Origin: G020354025 sp964621455
GTDB taxonomy: Bacteria > Fidelibacterota > Marinisomatia > SCGC-AAA003-L08 > TS1B11
Direction: 5' to 3'
Assembly (NCBI GenBank): GCA_964621455.1
Contig: CAZULW010000090.1
Coordinates: 1 to 8,527 of the forward strand
DNA length: 8,527 bases
Below the pieces are notes generated by a model. It had not been told where the DNA came from. It saw only the letters and a program-made list of their open reading frames with translations, and ran no database searches. Positions within the stretch are counted from its first letter, which is position 1. Every line of letters begins with the position of its first letter. The translations under genes were made by a program, and so were the position numbers. This document shows positions 1 to 5,316 of this stretch, in pieces.

Positions 1-70
1 CCGGCGGTAGGACTCGAACCTACAACCTAGTGGTTAACAGCCACCCGCTCTACCATTGAGCTACGCCGGA
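1..70 (-). tRNA. tRNA-Asn (anticodon GTT), 3' end cut by window edge
   Basis: Read on the minus strand, the segment folds as a cloverleaf. It has a 7-base acceptor strand TCCGGCG, a D-arm GCTC...GAGC, an anticodon stem GGTGG/CCACT around loop CTGTTAA, and a T-arm GTAGG TTCGAGT CCTAC. The anticodon GTT (positions 38-36) specifies asparagine. The 3' acceptor strand CGCCGG runs to base 1, so the last pairing base, the discriminator and any CCA lie outside the window. The gene has its own promoter-like sequence upstream and appears to be a separate transcription unit. Confidence 0.96.
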
Positions 71-87
71 TGTGAAGCAACGGCACT

Positions 88-116
88 AAGTTACCAGACA
101 CTGGAAAAGGTGTCAA
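88..116 (-). promoter_or_regulatory. Sigma70-type promoter of tRNA-Asn
   Basis: On the minus strand there is a perfect -35 TTGACA (116-111), a 17-base spacer, and a weak -10 TAACTT (93-88). A start about 7 bases further on would lie about 10 bases before the mature tRNA 5' end at 70. The perfect -35 with ideal spacing and position is the support; the -10 matches consensus at only three of six bases. Confidence 0.6.
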
Positions 117-133
117 GGTTGGGTAGTGATTTC

Positions 134-221
134 CAGCACCTTCCTCACCGAACCCCGCAGCATGCGGGGGAATCCCGCCAATCCCGCCAGCGGCGGGGCC
201 AACGGCGGGGCACGCCCGGCT
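134..221. repeat. GC-rich palindromic intergenic repeat, copy 1
   Basis: This 88-base element begins CAGCACCTTCCTCACCG and ends GGGGCACGCCCGGCT. It recurs in the same orientation at 1249-1375. It carries a perfect hairpin, CCCCGCA-gca-TGCGGGG (153-169), followed by short CCCGCC/GGCGGG modules that can also pair. It lies between the tRNA-Asn and the barrel gene. I see no open frame or transposase in it, so it is best described as a REP/MITE-like repeat of unknown class. Confidence 0.8.
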
Positions 222-356
222 AGTCTTCTACTGCTTGGACATCTCCGCCTTTGTCCAATCGCCCTTTTCCATTCGCTATTGTAAGGCGAGGGGAATACCC
301 ACCTTCGGAAGTCCCCATCATCCTGCCTTATGCGAGGCGCATCGGTAGGTTATGAG
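222..356. other. Intergenic stretch with no supported gene
   Basis: This lies between repeat copy 1 and the promoter of the barrel gene. The only open frame of note is a minus-strand 33-codon one (321-220) starting ATG ATG and ending at the edge of repeat copy 1. It has no convincing ribosome binding site and no recognised homology. I recognise no RNA gene or riboswitch here. Confidence 0.5.
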
Positions 357-384
357 TTCACACTATACGTTATTCCCATATACT
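357..384 (+). promoter_or_regulatory. Probable sigma70-type promoter for the barrel gene
   Basis: The -35 hexamer TTCACA (357-362) and -10 hexamer TATACT (379-384) each match consensus at five of six bases, with a 16-base spacer. The surrounding bases are AT-rich compared with the flanking repeats. Transcription would start near 391, leaving a leader of about 98 bases before the ATG at 489. If the organism uses a Bacteroidota-type promoter consensus, this E. coli-style match would be less meaningful. Confidence 0.45.
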
Positions 385-398
385 ATTTCTATTGCTTT

Positions 399-413
399 TG
401 AGACTGCGTCTCA
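399..413. promoter_or_regulatory. Perfect inverted repeat in the leader of the barrel gene
   Basis: TGAGAC-tgc-GTCTCA is a perfect 6+6 inverted repeat just downstream of the predicted transcription start. It could be a repressor operator or a small leader hairpin. No regulator gene is visible nearby, so the role is undetermined. Confidence 0.3.
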
Positions 414-488
414 TTTAAACTAATAGGGGCGCGCAGAAGGTCACTCAACATAATTCCTGGTTACTTGACAAACGTGGAGGAAATCGCT

Positions 489-1196
489 ATGAATGCAAAA
501 CTGCTCGTTGGCTTGTTGGTTGTTTCAGCGTTCAACATCTTGTCCGCTGATAAACGCCACTATGTCTGGACATACGAATACAAAACTGTCGCACCCGGCG
601 AGGGCGAAATAGAAACCTACTATACCTCATCGGTCCCGGATTGGCAGAACAGGGAAGGGAAGGTAACTATCGACATGCAGCTTGAACTCGAAGTCGGTAT
701 GACAGAAAAATTCGACTTTGCCATTTATAGCTCCTTTATCCAGGAGCCTGATTCCAGTTTGAAGTTCAAAGGATATAAACTGCGGGGTCGTTATAAGTTC
801 GGCAGGAAAAACCAGTTTCTGATGGACCCCCTGCTTTATCTGGAGTATAAGGGCAAACCTGGTTTCTCTGAGCATGGAATCGAAACCAAGCTCGTGCTCT
901 CAAAGGATCTTGGGAAACTGAATATTTCTCTGAACCCCGTCCTGGAATTTGAAAAAGAACATAGGGATTGGGAAGCTGAATTCGAGTATGCCATGGGAGT
1001 CAGTTACAAGATAATAGATATTCTCAGTATCGGACTTGAGGCAAAAGGTAGTGAGCACGGGCACTATATTGGTCCGGTGATTGCCCACGGCTCCGAGCAT
1101 TTGTGGGTTGCCTTGGGCTCCGCGCTGGCCGTATCCCCAACGCCGGCCTCAAAACCCCGGTTCCAGATTCGACTGTTGTTAGGCATCGGACTTTGA
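489..1196 (+). CDS. Exported protein, probable outer-membrane beta-barrel
   Basis: This encodes a 235-residue protein of unassigned function. The ATG at 489 is preferred because GGAGG (476-480) sits 8 bases upstream and the product then begins with a signal peptide: Met-Asn-Ala-Lys, a hydrophobic stretch, and a cleavage site after ILSA. A TTG at 465 would add eight residues and bury the signal. The mature part is rich in alternating polar/hydrophobic strands with aromatic girdles (for example YVWTYEYKTV, LKFKGYKLRGRYKFG, AEFEYAMGVSYKI) separated by short turns. It ends in a strand, FQIRLLLGIGL, as expected of a small barrel, though the last residue is Leu rather than the usual Phe. It is the only plus-strand gene, it looks less GC-rich than its neighbours, and it is flanked by two copies of a palindromic repeat. 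The barrel assignment is inferred from strand pattern, not from a recognised family. Confidence 0.85.
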   Translation: MNAKLLVGLLVVSAFNILSADKRHYVWTYEYKTVAPGEGEIETYYTSSVPDWQNREGKVTIDMQLELEVGMTEKFDFAIYSSFIQEPDSSLKFKGYKLRGRYKFGRKNQFLMDPLLYLEYKGKPGFSEHGIETKLVLSKDLGKLNISLNPVLEFEKEHRDWEAEFEYAMGVSYKIIDILSIGLEAKGSEHGHYIGPVIAHGSEHLWVALGSALAVSPTPASKPRFQIRLLLGIGL

Positions 1197-1248
1197 TTCA
1201 TTAGTCAACCATGCTTTAGGGTCAGCGGCAAGGTTCTTTTATTTCTCT

Positions 1249-1375
1249 CAGCACCTTCCTCACCGAACCCCGCAGCATGCGGGGGAATCCCGCCAATCCC
1301 GCCAGCCCCGCTTCCTGCGGGACCAGTCCCGCCTTCCGGCGGGGCGGCGGGGCCAACGGCGGGGCACGCCTGGCT
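1249..1375. repeat. GC-rich palindromic intergenic repeat, copy 2 (with 39-base insertion)
   Basis: Bases 1249-1305 match copy 1 (134-190), and 1345-1375 match its other end (191-221) with a single visible difference (CCTGGCT for CCCGGCT). Between them lie 39 extra bases (1306-1344) built of two further hairpins, CCCGC-ttcct-GCGGG and CCCGCC-ttcc-GGCGGG. The near identity of the shared parts suggests recent duplication or ongoing mobility; the insertion suggests modular growth by adding hairpin units. Confidence 0.8.
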
Positions 1376-1395
1376 GAGGGCTAACTGCCCTTAAT

Positions 1396-1459
1396 AACTC
1401 ACCCCTTTCACTTCGTGAAGTCCCCTCTCTTACAAAGAGAGGGGATTTAGGGATGAGTT
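1396..1459. repeat. Nested palindromic (MITE-like) repeat
   Basis: The outer arms AACTCACCCCT (1396-1406) and AGGGATGAGTT (1449-1459) are inverted copies with one mismatch. The inner arms CCCCTCTCTT (1422-1431) and AAGAGAGGGG (1435-1444) are a perfect 10-bp stem with a 3-base loop. A smaller hairpin, ACTTC-gt-GAAGT, lies between them at 1410-1421. This design resembles widespread non-coding palindromic repeats of bacterial genomes. It sits just after the end of the minus-strand gene cluster and could act as a transcript-end structure, but no U-tract follows on that strand. Confidence 0.7.
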
Positions 1460-1505
1460 CGGGAAGATGCTGCGGGGCCAGAGTGCCGATAGAAAGAATT
1501 CAAGC

Positions 1506-1931
1506 TCAGGATGAGCCCTCTTCAAGGAATTCCTTGAGGGCTGACCGGATAGCGTCCCTCGTTTTCGCCGCCAGCTTTAACGCCTCCCGGGCGTCCTCCC
1601 GTGTCATTTCAGGGAAATCAGCGGGGTAGCGGATATCCACACCATAGGGATTTAGGACGGTGATATCCCGAAGGCTTAAAGCCAGCGATGGATCAACTTG
1701 GGAGAACAGGTCAAGCAATTCGCCGAGGTTGTGTGTTTTGGGGAATTCGATCTGATGGAGAACCAGAAATGCCTTCAAGTGCTTTTCAGCGGCCTGCTGG
1801 GCGTGGAAGGCGATAGCACTCAGGTATGCCGTATCCTCAGAGAGGAGATACTCCCCAACGCGGAAGTCCTCCTCCGCCTTTGCCAGCCACTGCTGGATGA
1901 GTTCTCGTTTGACCTGCTCAGGAGGCCTCAT
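1506..1931 (-). CDS. HEPN domain protein (partner of MNT nucleotidyltransferase)
   Basis: This encodes a 141-residue, all-helical protein of the HEPN family (PF05168 type), usually found beside a minimal nucleotidyltransferase as a toxin-antitoxin-like pair. Visible family marks are the N-terminal W-L-x-K-A-E-E-D-F (15-23), the helix A-F-H-A-Q-Q-A-A-E-K-H-L-K-A-F-L (41-56), the K-T-H-N-L motif (65-69) and R-Y-P at 101-103. The start at 1931 was chosen because the family homology begins there; the open frame extends 34 codons further, but that part only shadows the MNT C-terminus. The gene overlaps MNT by 14 bases (1918-1931), indicating translational coupling. The R-x(4-6)-H ribonuclease motif of HepT-type toxins is not present anywhere in the chain, so RNase activity cannot be assumed. 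Confidence 0.9.
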   Translation of the reverse strand: MRPPEQVKRELIQQWLAKAEEDFRVGEYLLSEDTAYLSAIAFHAQQAAEKHLKAFLVLHQIEFPKTHNLGELLDLFSQVDPSLALSLRDITVLNPYGVDIRYPADFPEMTREDAREALKLAAKTRDAIRSALKEFLEEGSS

Positions 1932-2283
1932 AGACGACTTTCCCGTACTTGTTGGCCGGATAGGCAAGCCCGCCGATGATGTTCTTGCTTTCCTCAAAAC
2001 GCTCAGTAGCCATGACCATAACATCGAAGGCATAACCCTGCCCGCGTAATGCGTTCCCGAGGCGCACTCGTTCCTCTCTGGTATTCTGGGGCGCAGCTTC
2101 GAGGACGAGCAGGTCTATGTCGCTGTCGCGGGTCATCCGGCCGAAGGCGGCCGAGCCGAAAAGGATGATCCGGTCTGGTCGAGCTACGCTCAGGATGCGG
2201 CGAATGGTCTCCTCAATGACCTTCTCGTCAATGTCCATGTGGATATCTTTTATATTTTCCCTTGGAGTGTTGCTTTCAGGCAT
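1918..2283 (-). CDS. MNT-type minimal nucleotidyltransferase (antitoxin-like)
   Basis: This encodes a 121-residue nucleotidyltransferase of the DNA polymerase-beta superfamily. The hallmark G-S-x(10)-D-x-D is intact: Gly43-Ser44, then Asp55-Ile-Asp57, with a third acidic residue, Asp87, in F-D-V-M-V-M. These would bind metal and NTP. In studied MntA-HepT pairs the enzyme transfers AMP to a tyrosine of the HEPN toxin and so neutralises it; whether that happens here is inference. Start choice is open: ATG at 2283, used here, lies 11 bases after the HIT stop, while the ATG at 2238 (Met16) gives a more family-like N-terminus, M-D-I-D-E-K-V-I-E-E. Neither has a strong ribosome binding site. It overlaps the HEPN gene downstream. 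Confidence 0.92.
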   Translation of the reverse strand: MPESNTPRENIKDIHMDIDEKVIEETIRRILSVARPDRIILFGSAAFGRMTRDSDIDLLVLEAAPQNTREERVRLGNALRGQGYAFDVMVMATERFEESKNIIGGLAYPANKYGKVVYEAS

Positions 2284-2294
2284 CTGCTCAGCGC

Positions 2295-2789
2295 CTATTT
2301 GTCCTTGAGGAATCCCGCCGCCAGCAGGTCGCGGGTCTCCCGGAGGCTCTGCACCTGGACCTTGGCACCGCCCACTACCGGCATGAAATTGGTGTCGCCG
2401 CTCCAGCGGGGCACAAGGTGGAGGTGGATATGGGGCTCGATGCCCGCTCCGGCGGCGGCCCCGATGTTGGCCCCGAAGTTGAATCCCCCCGCCTGCATCT
2501 CCTGGCGCATGATGCTCATGGCCCGGCTGACCAGATTGAGCATTTCCAGCTGCACTTCCGGTTCCAGGTCGTCGAACTCGGGTACGTGCCTATAAGGGGC
2601 GATCAGGACGTGCCCGTTATTGTAAGGGTACAGGTTCATCATCACGAAGGCCTGTTTTCCGCGGCAAACGATGAGGTTCTCCCGGTCGTCACCGGCGGCG
2701 GGCTTGTCGCAGAAGATGCATTCGTCGGCCGGTTTGGGGGCCAGGATGTACTCCATACGCCAGGGGGCCCAGAGCCGTTCAAGGGTCAA
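2295..2789 (-). CDS. HIT family hydrolase/transferase (Ap4A phosphorylase-like)
   Basis: This encodes a 164-residue member of the histidine-triad family, which cleaves or transfers nucleoside monophosphates from substrates such as Ap4A, ADP-sugars or AMP conjugates. The catalytic triad is clear: H120-I-H122-L-H124-L-V, followed by PRW. Other family marks are L-W-A-P-W-R at residues 6-11, a C24-x2-C27 pair likely part of a zinc site, and N-x-Y-P-Y-N-N-G-H (52-60). The start is TTG at 2789, because it keeps the LWAPWR motif and has a GGAAGAGG ribosome binding site 7 bases upstream; the first ATG (Met12) would delete that motif. It begins 2 bases after the EF-G-like stop and may also be reached by a -1 frameshift from that gene. 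The exact substrate cannot be told from sequence. Confidence 0.94.
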   Translation of the reverse strand: MTLERLWAPWRMEYILAPKPADECIFCDKPAAGDDRENLIVCRGKQAFVMMNLYPYNNGHVLIAPYRHVPEFDDLEPEVQLEMLNLVSRAMSIMRQEMQAGGFNFGANIGAAAGAGIEPHIHLHLVPRWSGDTNFMPVVGGAKVQVQSLRETRDLLAAGFLKDK

Positions 2790-2813
2790 CTCTAGGCCTC
2801 TTCCTTTTTTTTC
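2766..2813 (-). promoter_or_regulatory. Candidate -1 ribosomal frameshift site and stem-loop at the EF-G-like/HIT junction
   Basis: On the minus strand the last EF-G-like codons are AAG AAA AAA AAG GAA GAG GCC TAG. This contains the heptamer A AAA AAG (2810-2804) in the correct zero frame. After a 5-base spacer GAAGA (2803-2799), GGCCTAGAG (2798-2790) pairs with CTCTGGGCC (2774-2766) in nine consecutive pairs, one of them U-G. The stem can be extended by three weaker pairs into the loop. The -1 frame reads GGA AGA GGC CTA GAG TTG and continues into HIT without a stop. The E. coli dnaX frameshift site has the same heptamer with a similar spacer and stem-loop. A simpler alternative is translational coupling, with the structure controlling access to the HIT start. 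Confidence 0.45.
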
Positions 2814-4882
2814 TTGGCCGCCGCGATTACCCGCTGCTCTTCGTCATGGGGAATGTTCTCGTAGTGATCCAAGCGCTGGGAGTGGATGCCCCTGCCCCCC
2901 GTCATGGACCGCAGGGCGGTGGCGTACTGATCCAGGTTGGCCAGGGGTATCTGGGCCTTCACCTGCTGGAGGCGGCCCACGGTCTCCATGCCCAGGACCT
3001 TGCCGCGACGAGCCGAGATATCCCCCATAACGTCGCCCATGAATCCCTCGGGCACCAGGACGTCCACCTCGTAGATCGGCTCCAGTAGCTTGGGATTAGC
3101 CGCCATGAAGGATTCCTTGAAGGCCTCCCGCCCGGCGATCTGGAAGGCGATATCCTTGGAGTCAACCGGGTGCTGCTTGCCGTCATAGACCACCACCTTC
3201 AGGTCCACACAGCGGTAGCCGGCCAGGACCCCATCCCCTGCGGCGGTCCGCGCGCCCTTTTCGATGGAGGGGATGAACGCCCGGTCGATGGCCATGCCCA
3301 CCACCTTGCTTTCGAACTCTACGCCCGAGCCAGGCGGTAGGGGCTCGATGTACATCCACACTTCGGCGAACTGGCCGGCACCGCCGGTCTGCTTCTTGTG
3401 CCGGTACTTGGATTCACCCCTGGCGCCGACGGTCTCCCGGTAAGGCACTCTGGGCGGCACCAGGTCCACCTCTACATTGAAGCGCTGCTTGAGCCGCCGG
3501 ATGACCGTCTCCAGGTGGAGCTCCCCCTGGCCCGAGATGATGGTCTGTTTCAGCTCCGGGTCGTACCCGAAGACGAAGGTGGGGTCCTCCTCGTGGAGGG
3601 TAGCCAGGCCGTTGCTGATCTTGTCCTCGTCGCCCTTGGCCCGGGGCGTGATGGCGGCCCTGACCTTCTGTTCGGGCAGGTGGATGCCGGGCAGCACGAT
3701 GGGTTGGGCCCCATCGCTGAGGGTGTCGCCGGTGTGGGTGTGTTTGAGCTTCACCACGGCGGCAATGTCCCCGGCCACAACCTCGCCCAGGTCCTTGCGG
3801 TCCTTCCCGTTTATGCTGTAGACGGTCCCCATCCGCTCCTGCCTGCCCCGACTGGCGTTGGTCAGGTCGGCACCCACCTTCACCTTGCCAGAGTAGGTCC
3901 GGAAGAAGGAGAGCTCCCCCAGGTGAGGCTCGCTGACGGTCTTGAAGACGAAGGCTGAGGCGGGACTGTCTTCGGCGGCGGGCCGGGTGATCTCCTCCTC
4001 GCTGTCCACGCTGGCCTTCCCCTTCACCTCCTTGAAGTCAGCGGCGCAGGGGGCGTACTTCGCCAGTACGTCCATCATGCGGCGCACACCGACGTTGGTG
4101 AGGGCGGAGACAGCGAAGACCGGGATCAGGGAACCGTTCATCAGCGCCCCGTGGAGGCCACTGCGGAGCTCCTCTTCGGTGAGCTGGTCATTCTCAAAGA
4201 ATTTTTCCAGGAGGGTATCGTCGGACTCGGCCACCAGCTCGATGATTCCCTCGTGAAGCGCGGCGATCCGTTCAGCCCATTCCCCCGACAGGGGCTTGTG
4301 GGTATATTGGCCGGAGCCGTCGGTCTTGTAGGTGAACAGCTCCTTACGGAGCACGTCGGCCAACTGGTTAAAACCCGGCCCCTGGTTGACGGGTACGGTA
4401 ACAGGGAAGACCTTGGAGCCGAACCGTTCCCGGGCCACGCTGAGCACGGCGTCGAAATCAGCGTGCTCCTTGTCTAGCATGTTGACCACAATGAGATGGG
4501 GCAAGCCGTAGTCAGTGGCGGAATTCCATACCTGCTCGGTGCCCACCTCCACGTTGGAAACGGCGTGGATGGCTACCACGGCGAAGTCGGCCACCCGCAG
4601 GGCGCCCTGCATCTCGCCGTAAAAGTCGGCATATCCGGGCGTGTCCAGGATGTTGAACTTCTTGCCCGCCCAGGGTAGGCCTAAAACGGAAGCGTTGATG
4701 GATATCTGGCGCTCGATTTCGTCCTCGTGGTAATCAGACGTGGTGTTGCCGGCCTCGATGGAACCCATACGGCTGATGACACCGCTATTGTACAGCATGG
4801 CCTCGGACAGTATGGTCTTGCCCACCGAGCCATGCCCGACTACCGCGAAGTTGAGGATGTCTTCCGTCTTATATAAGGACAT
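2792..4882 (-). CDS. EF-G-like translational GTPase (EF-G-2 / FusA2 type)
   Basis: This encodes a 696-residue protein of full EF-G length: GTPase domain, beta-barrel domain II, and domains III-V. The P-loop is G16-H-G-S-V-G-K-T23, G3 is D80-T-P-G83 and the base-recognition motif is N134-M-L-D137. It departs from canonical EF-G in three visible ways. The catalytic position after DTPG is Tyr84 rather than His, the switch I motif reads RQISI instead of RGITI, and NKxD has Met for Lys. These changes are typical of the second EF-G-like family rather than the main translocase, so I give no fusA symbol. Its cellular role is not well established. The ATG at 4882 has GAAGGAGA about 8 bases upstream. 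The C-terminus is a Lys4-Glu2-Ala tail whose codons form a slippery A-run. HIT follows after 2 bases. Confidence 0.93.
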   Translation of the reverse strand: MSLYKTEDILNFAVVGHGSVGKTILSEAMLYNSGVISRMGSIEAGNTTSDYHEDEIERQISINASVLGLPWAGKKFNILDTPGYADFYGEMQGALRVADFAVVAIHAVSNVEVGTEQVWNSATDYGLPHLIVVNMLDKEHADFDAVLSVARERFGSKVFPVTVPVNQGPGFNQLADVLRKELFTYKTDGSGQYTHKPLSGEWAERIAALHEGIIELVAESDDTLLEKFFENDQLTEEELRSGLHGALMNGSLIPVFAVSALTNVGVRRMMDVLAKYAPCAADFKEVKGKASVDSEEEITRPAAEDSPASAFVFKTVSEPHLGELSFFRTYSGKVKVGADLTNASRGRQERMGTVYSINGKDRKDLGEVVAGDIAAVVKLKHTHTGDTLSDGAQPIVLPGIHLPEQKVRAAITPRAKGDEDKISNGLATLHEEDPTFVFGYDPELKQTIISGQGELHLETVIRRLKQRFNVEVDLVPPRVPYRETVGARGESKYRHKKQTGGAGQFAEVWMYIEPLPPGSGVEFESKVVGMAIDRAFIPSIEKGARTAAGDGVLAGYRCVDLKVVVYDGKQHPVDSKDIAFQIAGREAFKESFMAANPKLLEPIYEVDVLVPEGFMGDVMGDISARRGKVLGMETVGRLQQVKAQIPLANLDQYATALRSMTGGRGIHSQRLDHYENIPHDEEQRVIAAAKKKKEEA

Positions 4883-4914
4883 ACGGGTTCTCCTTCAATA
4901 TTTTGACCGCGAAA

Positions 4915-4956
4915 TAGTTACGAGTTACGAGTTTCGAGTTTCGAGTTACGAGTTAC
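4915..4956. repeat. Tandem heptamer repeat, six units
   Basis: There are six consecutive 7-base units: TAGTTAC, GAGTTAC, GAGTTTC, GAGTTTC, GAGTTAC, GAGTTAC. It is followed by CCGTAATCCGTAAC, which partly mirrors the unit. It fills most of the 95-base gap between the small manC-linked gene and the EF-G-like gene, the only real gap in the cluster, so it lies in the leader of the EF-G-like gene or in the intercistronic mRNA. Confidence 0.85.
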
Positions 4957-4977
4957 CCGTAATCCGTAACCCCAAAT

Positions 4978-5316
4978 CTATCGCGATCCTTCCCAGGACG
5001 AGTCCATTTCCTGGTAGTCTTCAATGATCGCCCGGACGGCGGGCTTGAGGTAAATACCCGAGAGGTCTTTGCGGGACAGGGCCTCCGCCAGCAGGCGCGT
5101 CCGCTGCTCCAGGGGCGTGGACTTGTTGAGGACGATGAGCTCCTCCCCCTCCAGGATGCAGGCGCCCCCGGTGAAGGGCCCCCTGTCAAGGACCACCTGC
5201 AGGCCCAGGCGGGCGGCCAACTCTTCCAGCTCATTGTACAGACCCTCAAGTCTCCCGTTTGGTTTCCTGGGAGACAAGGCTAGAGCAGCTCCTCGCGCCG
5301 GCGTGATTGCAGCCAT
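4978..5316 (-). CDS. Small conserved-looking protein of unknown function
   Basis: This encodes 112 residues with no family I can name securely. The middle part looks like a real folded domain: a helix E-G-L-Y-N-E-L-E-E-L-A-A-R-L-G-L, a glycine-rich strand pair F-T-G-G-A-C-I-L-E-G-E-E-L-I-V-L-N, a helix P-L-E-Q-R-T-R-L-L-A-E-A-L, and a C-terminal I-Y-L-K-P-A-V-R-A-I-I. No signal peptide or membrane segment is seen. The ATG at 5316 has AGGAG 8 bases upstream but gives a 37-base overlap with manC. A TTG at 5277, also preceded by AGGAG (11 bases), would start 2 bases after the manC stop and drop an alanine-rich N-terminus that merely shadows manC; either may be correct. The tight coupling suggests it works with, or is at least co-expressed with, ManC. 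Confidence 0.75.
   Translation of the reverse strand: MAAITPARGAALALSPRKPNGRLEGLYNELEELAARLGLQVVLDRGPFTGGACILEGEELIVLNKSTPLEQRTRLLAEALSRKDLSGIYLKPAVRAIIEDYQEMDSSWEGSR

Noticed and set aside
1..70. tRNA-Asn as an attachment site for an island covering the rest of the window
   Set aside because: The 3' end of this tRNA, the usual target, points out of the window to the left, and no integrase or repeated tRNA 3' end is found to the right.
1377..1396. AGGGC-taact-GCCCT hairpin followed by TTAATAA as terminator of the barrel gene
   Set aside because: The stem is only five pairs, lies about 180 bases after the stop beyond a repeat element, and lacks a U-run.
134..1459. CRISPR array
   Set aside because: The repeats are only two copies of a long hairpin-rich element about 1.1 kb apart with a gene between them, with no regular short repeat and spacer pattern and no cas genes.
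1932..2033. 34-codon N-terminal extension of the HEPN reading frame
   Set aside because: It overlaps the MNT C-terminal coding region and is unlike HEPN N-termini; the ATG at 1931 gives the normal family start.
3398..3958. Plus-strand open frame of 186 codons inside the EF-G-like gene
   Set aside because: It is antisense to a full-length translational GTPase with clear motifs, and its own translation shows no family features.
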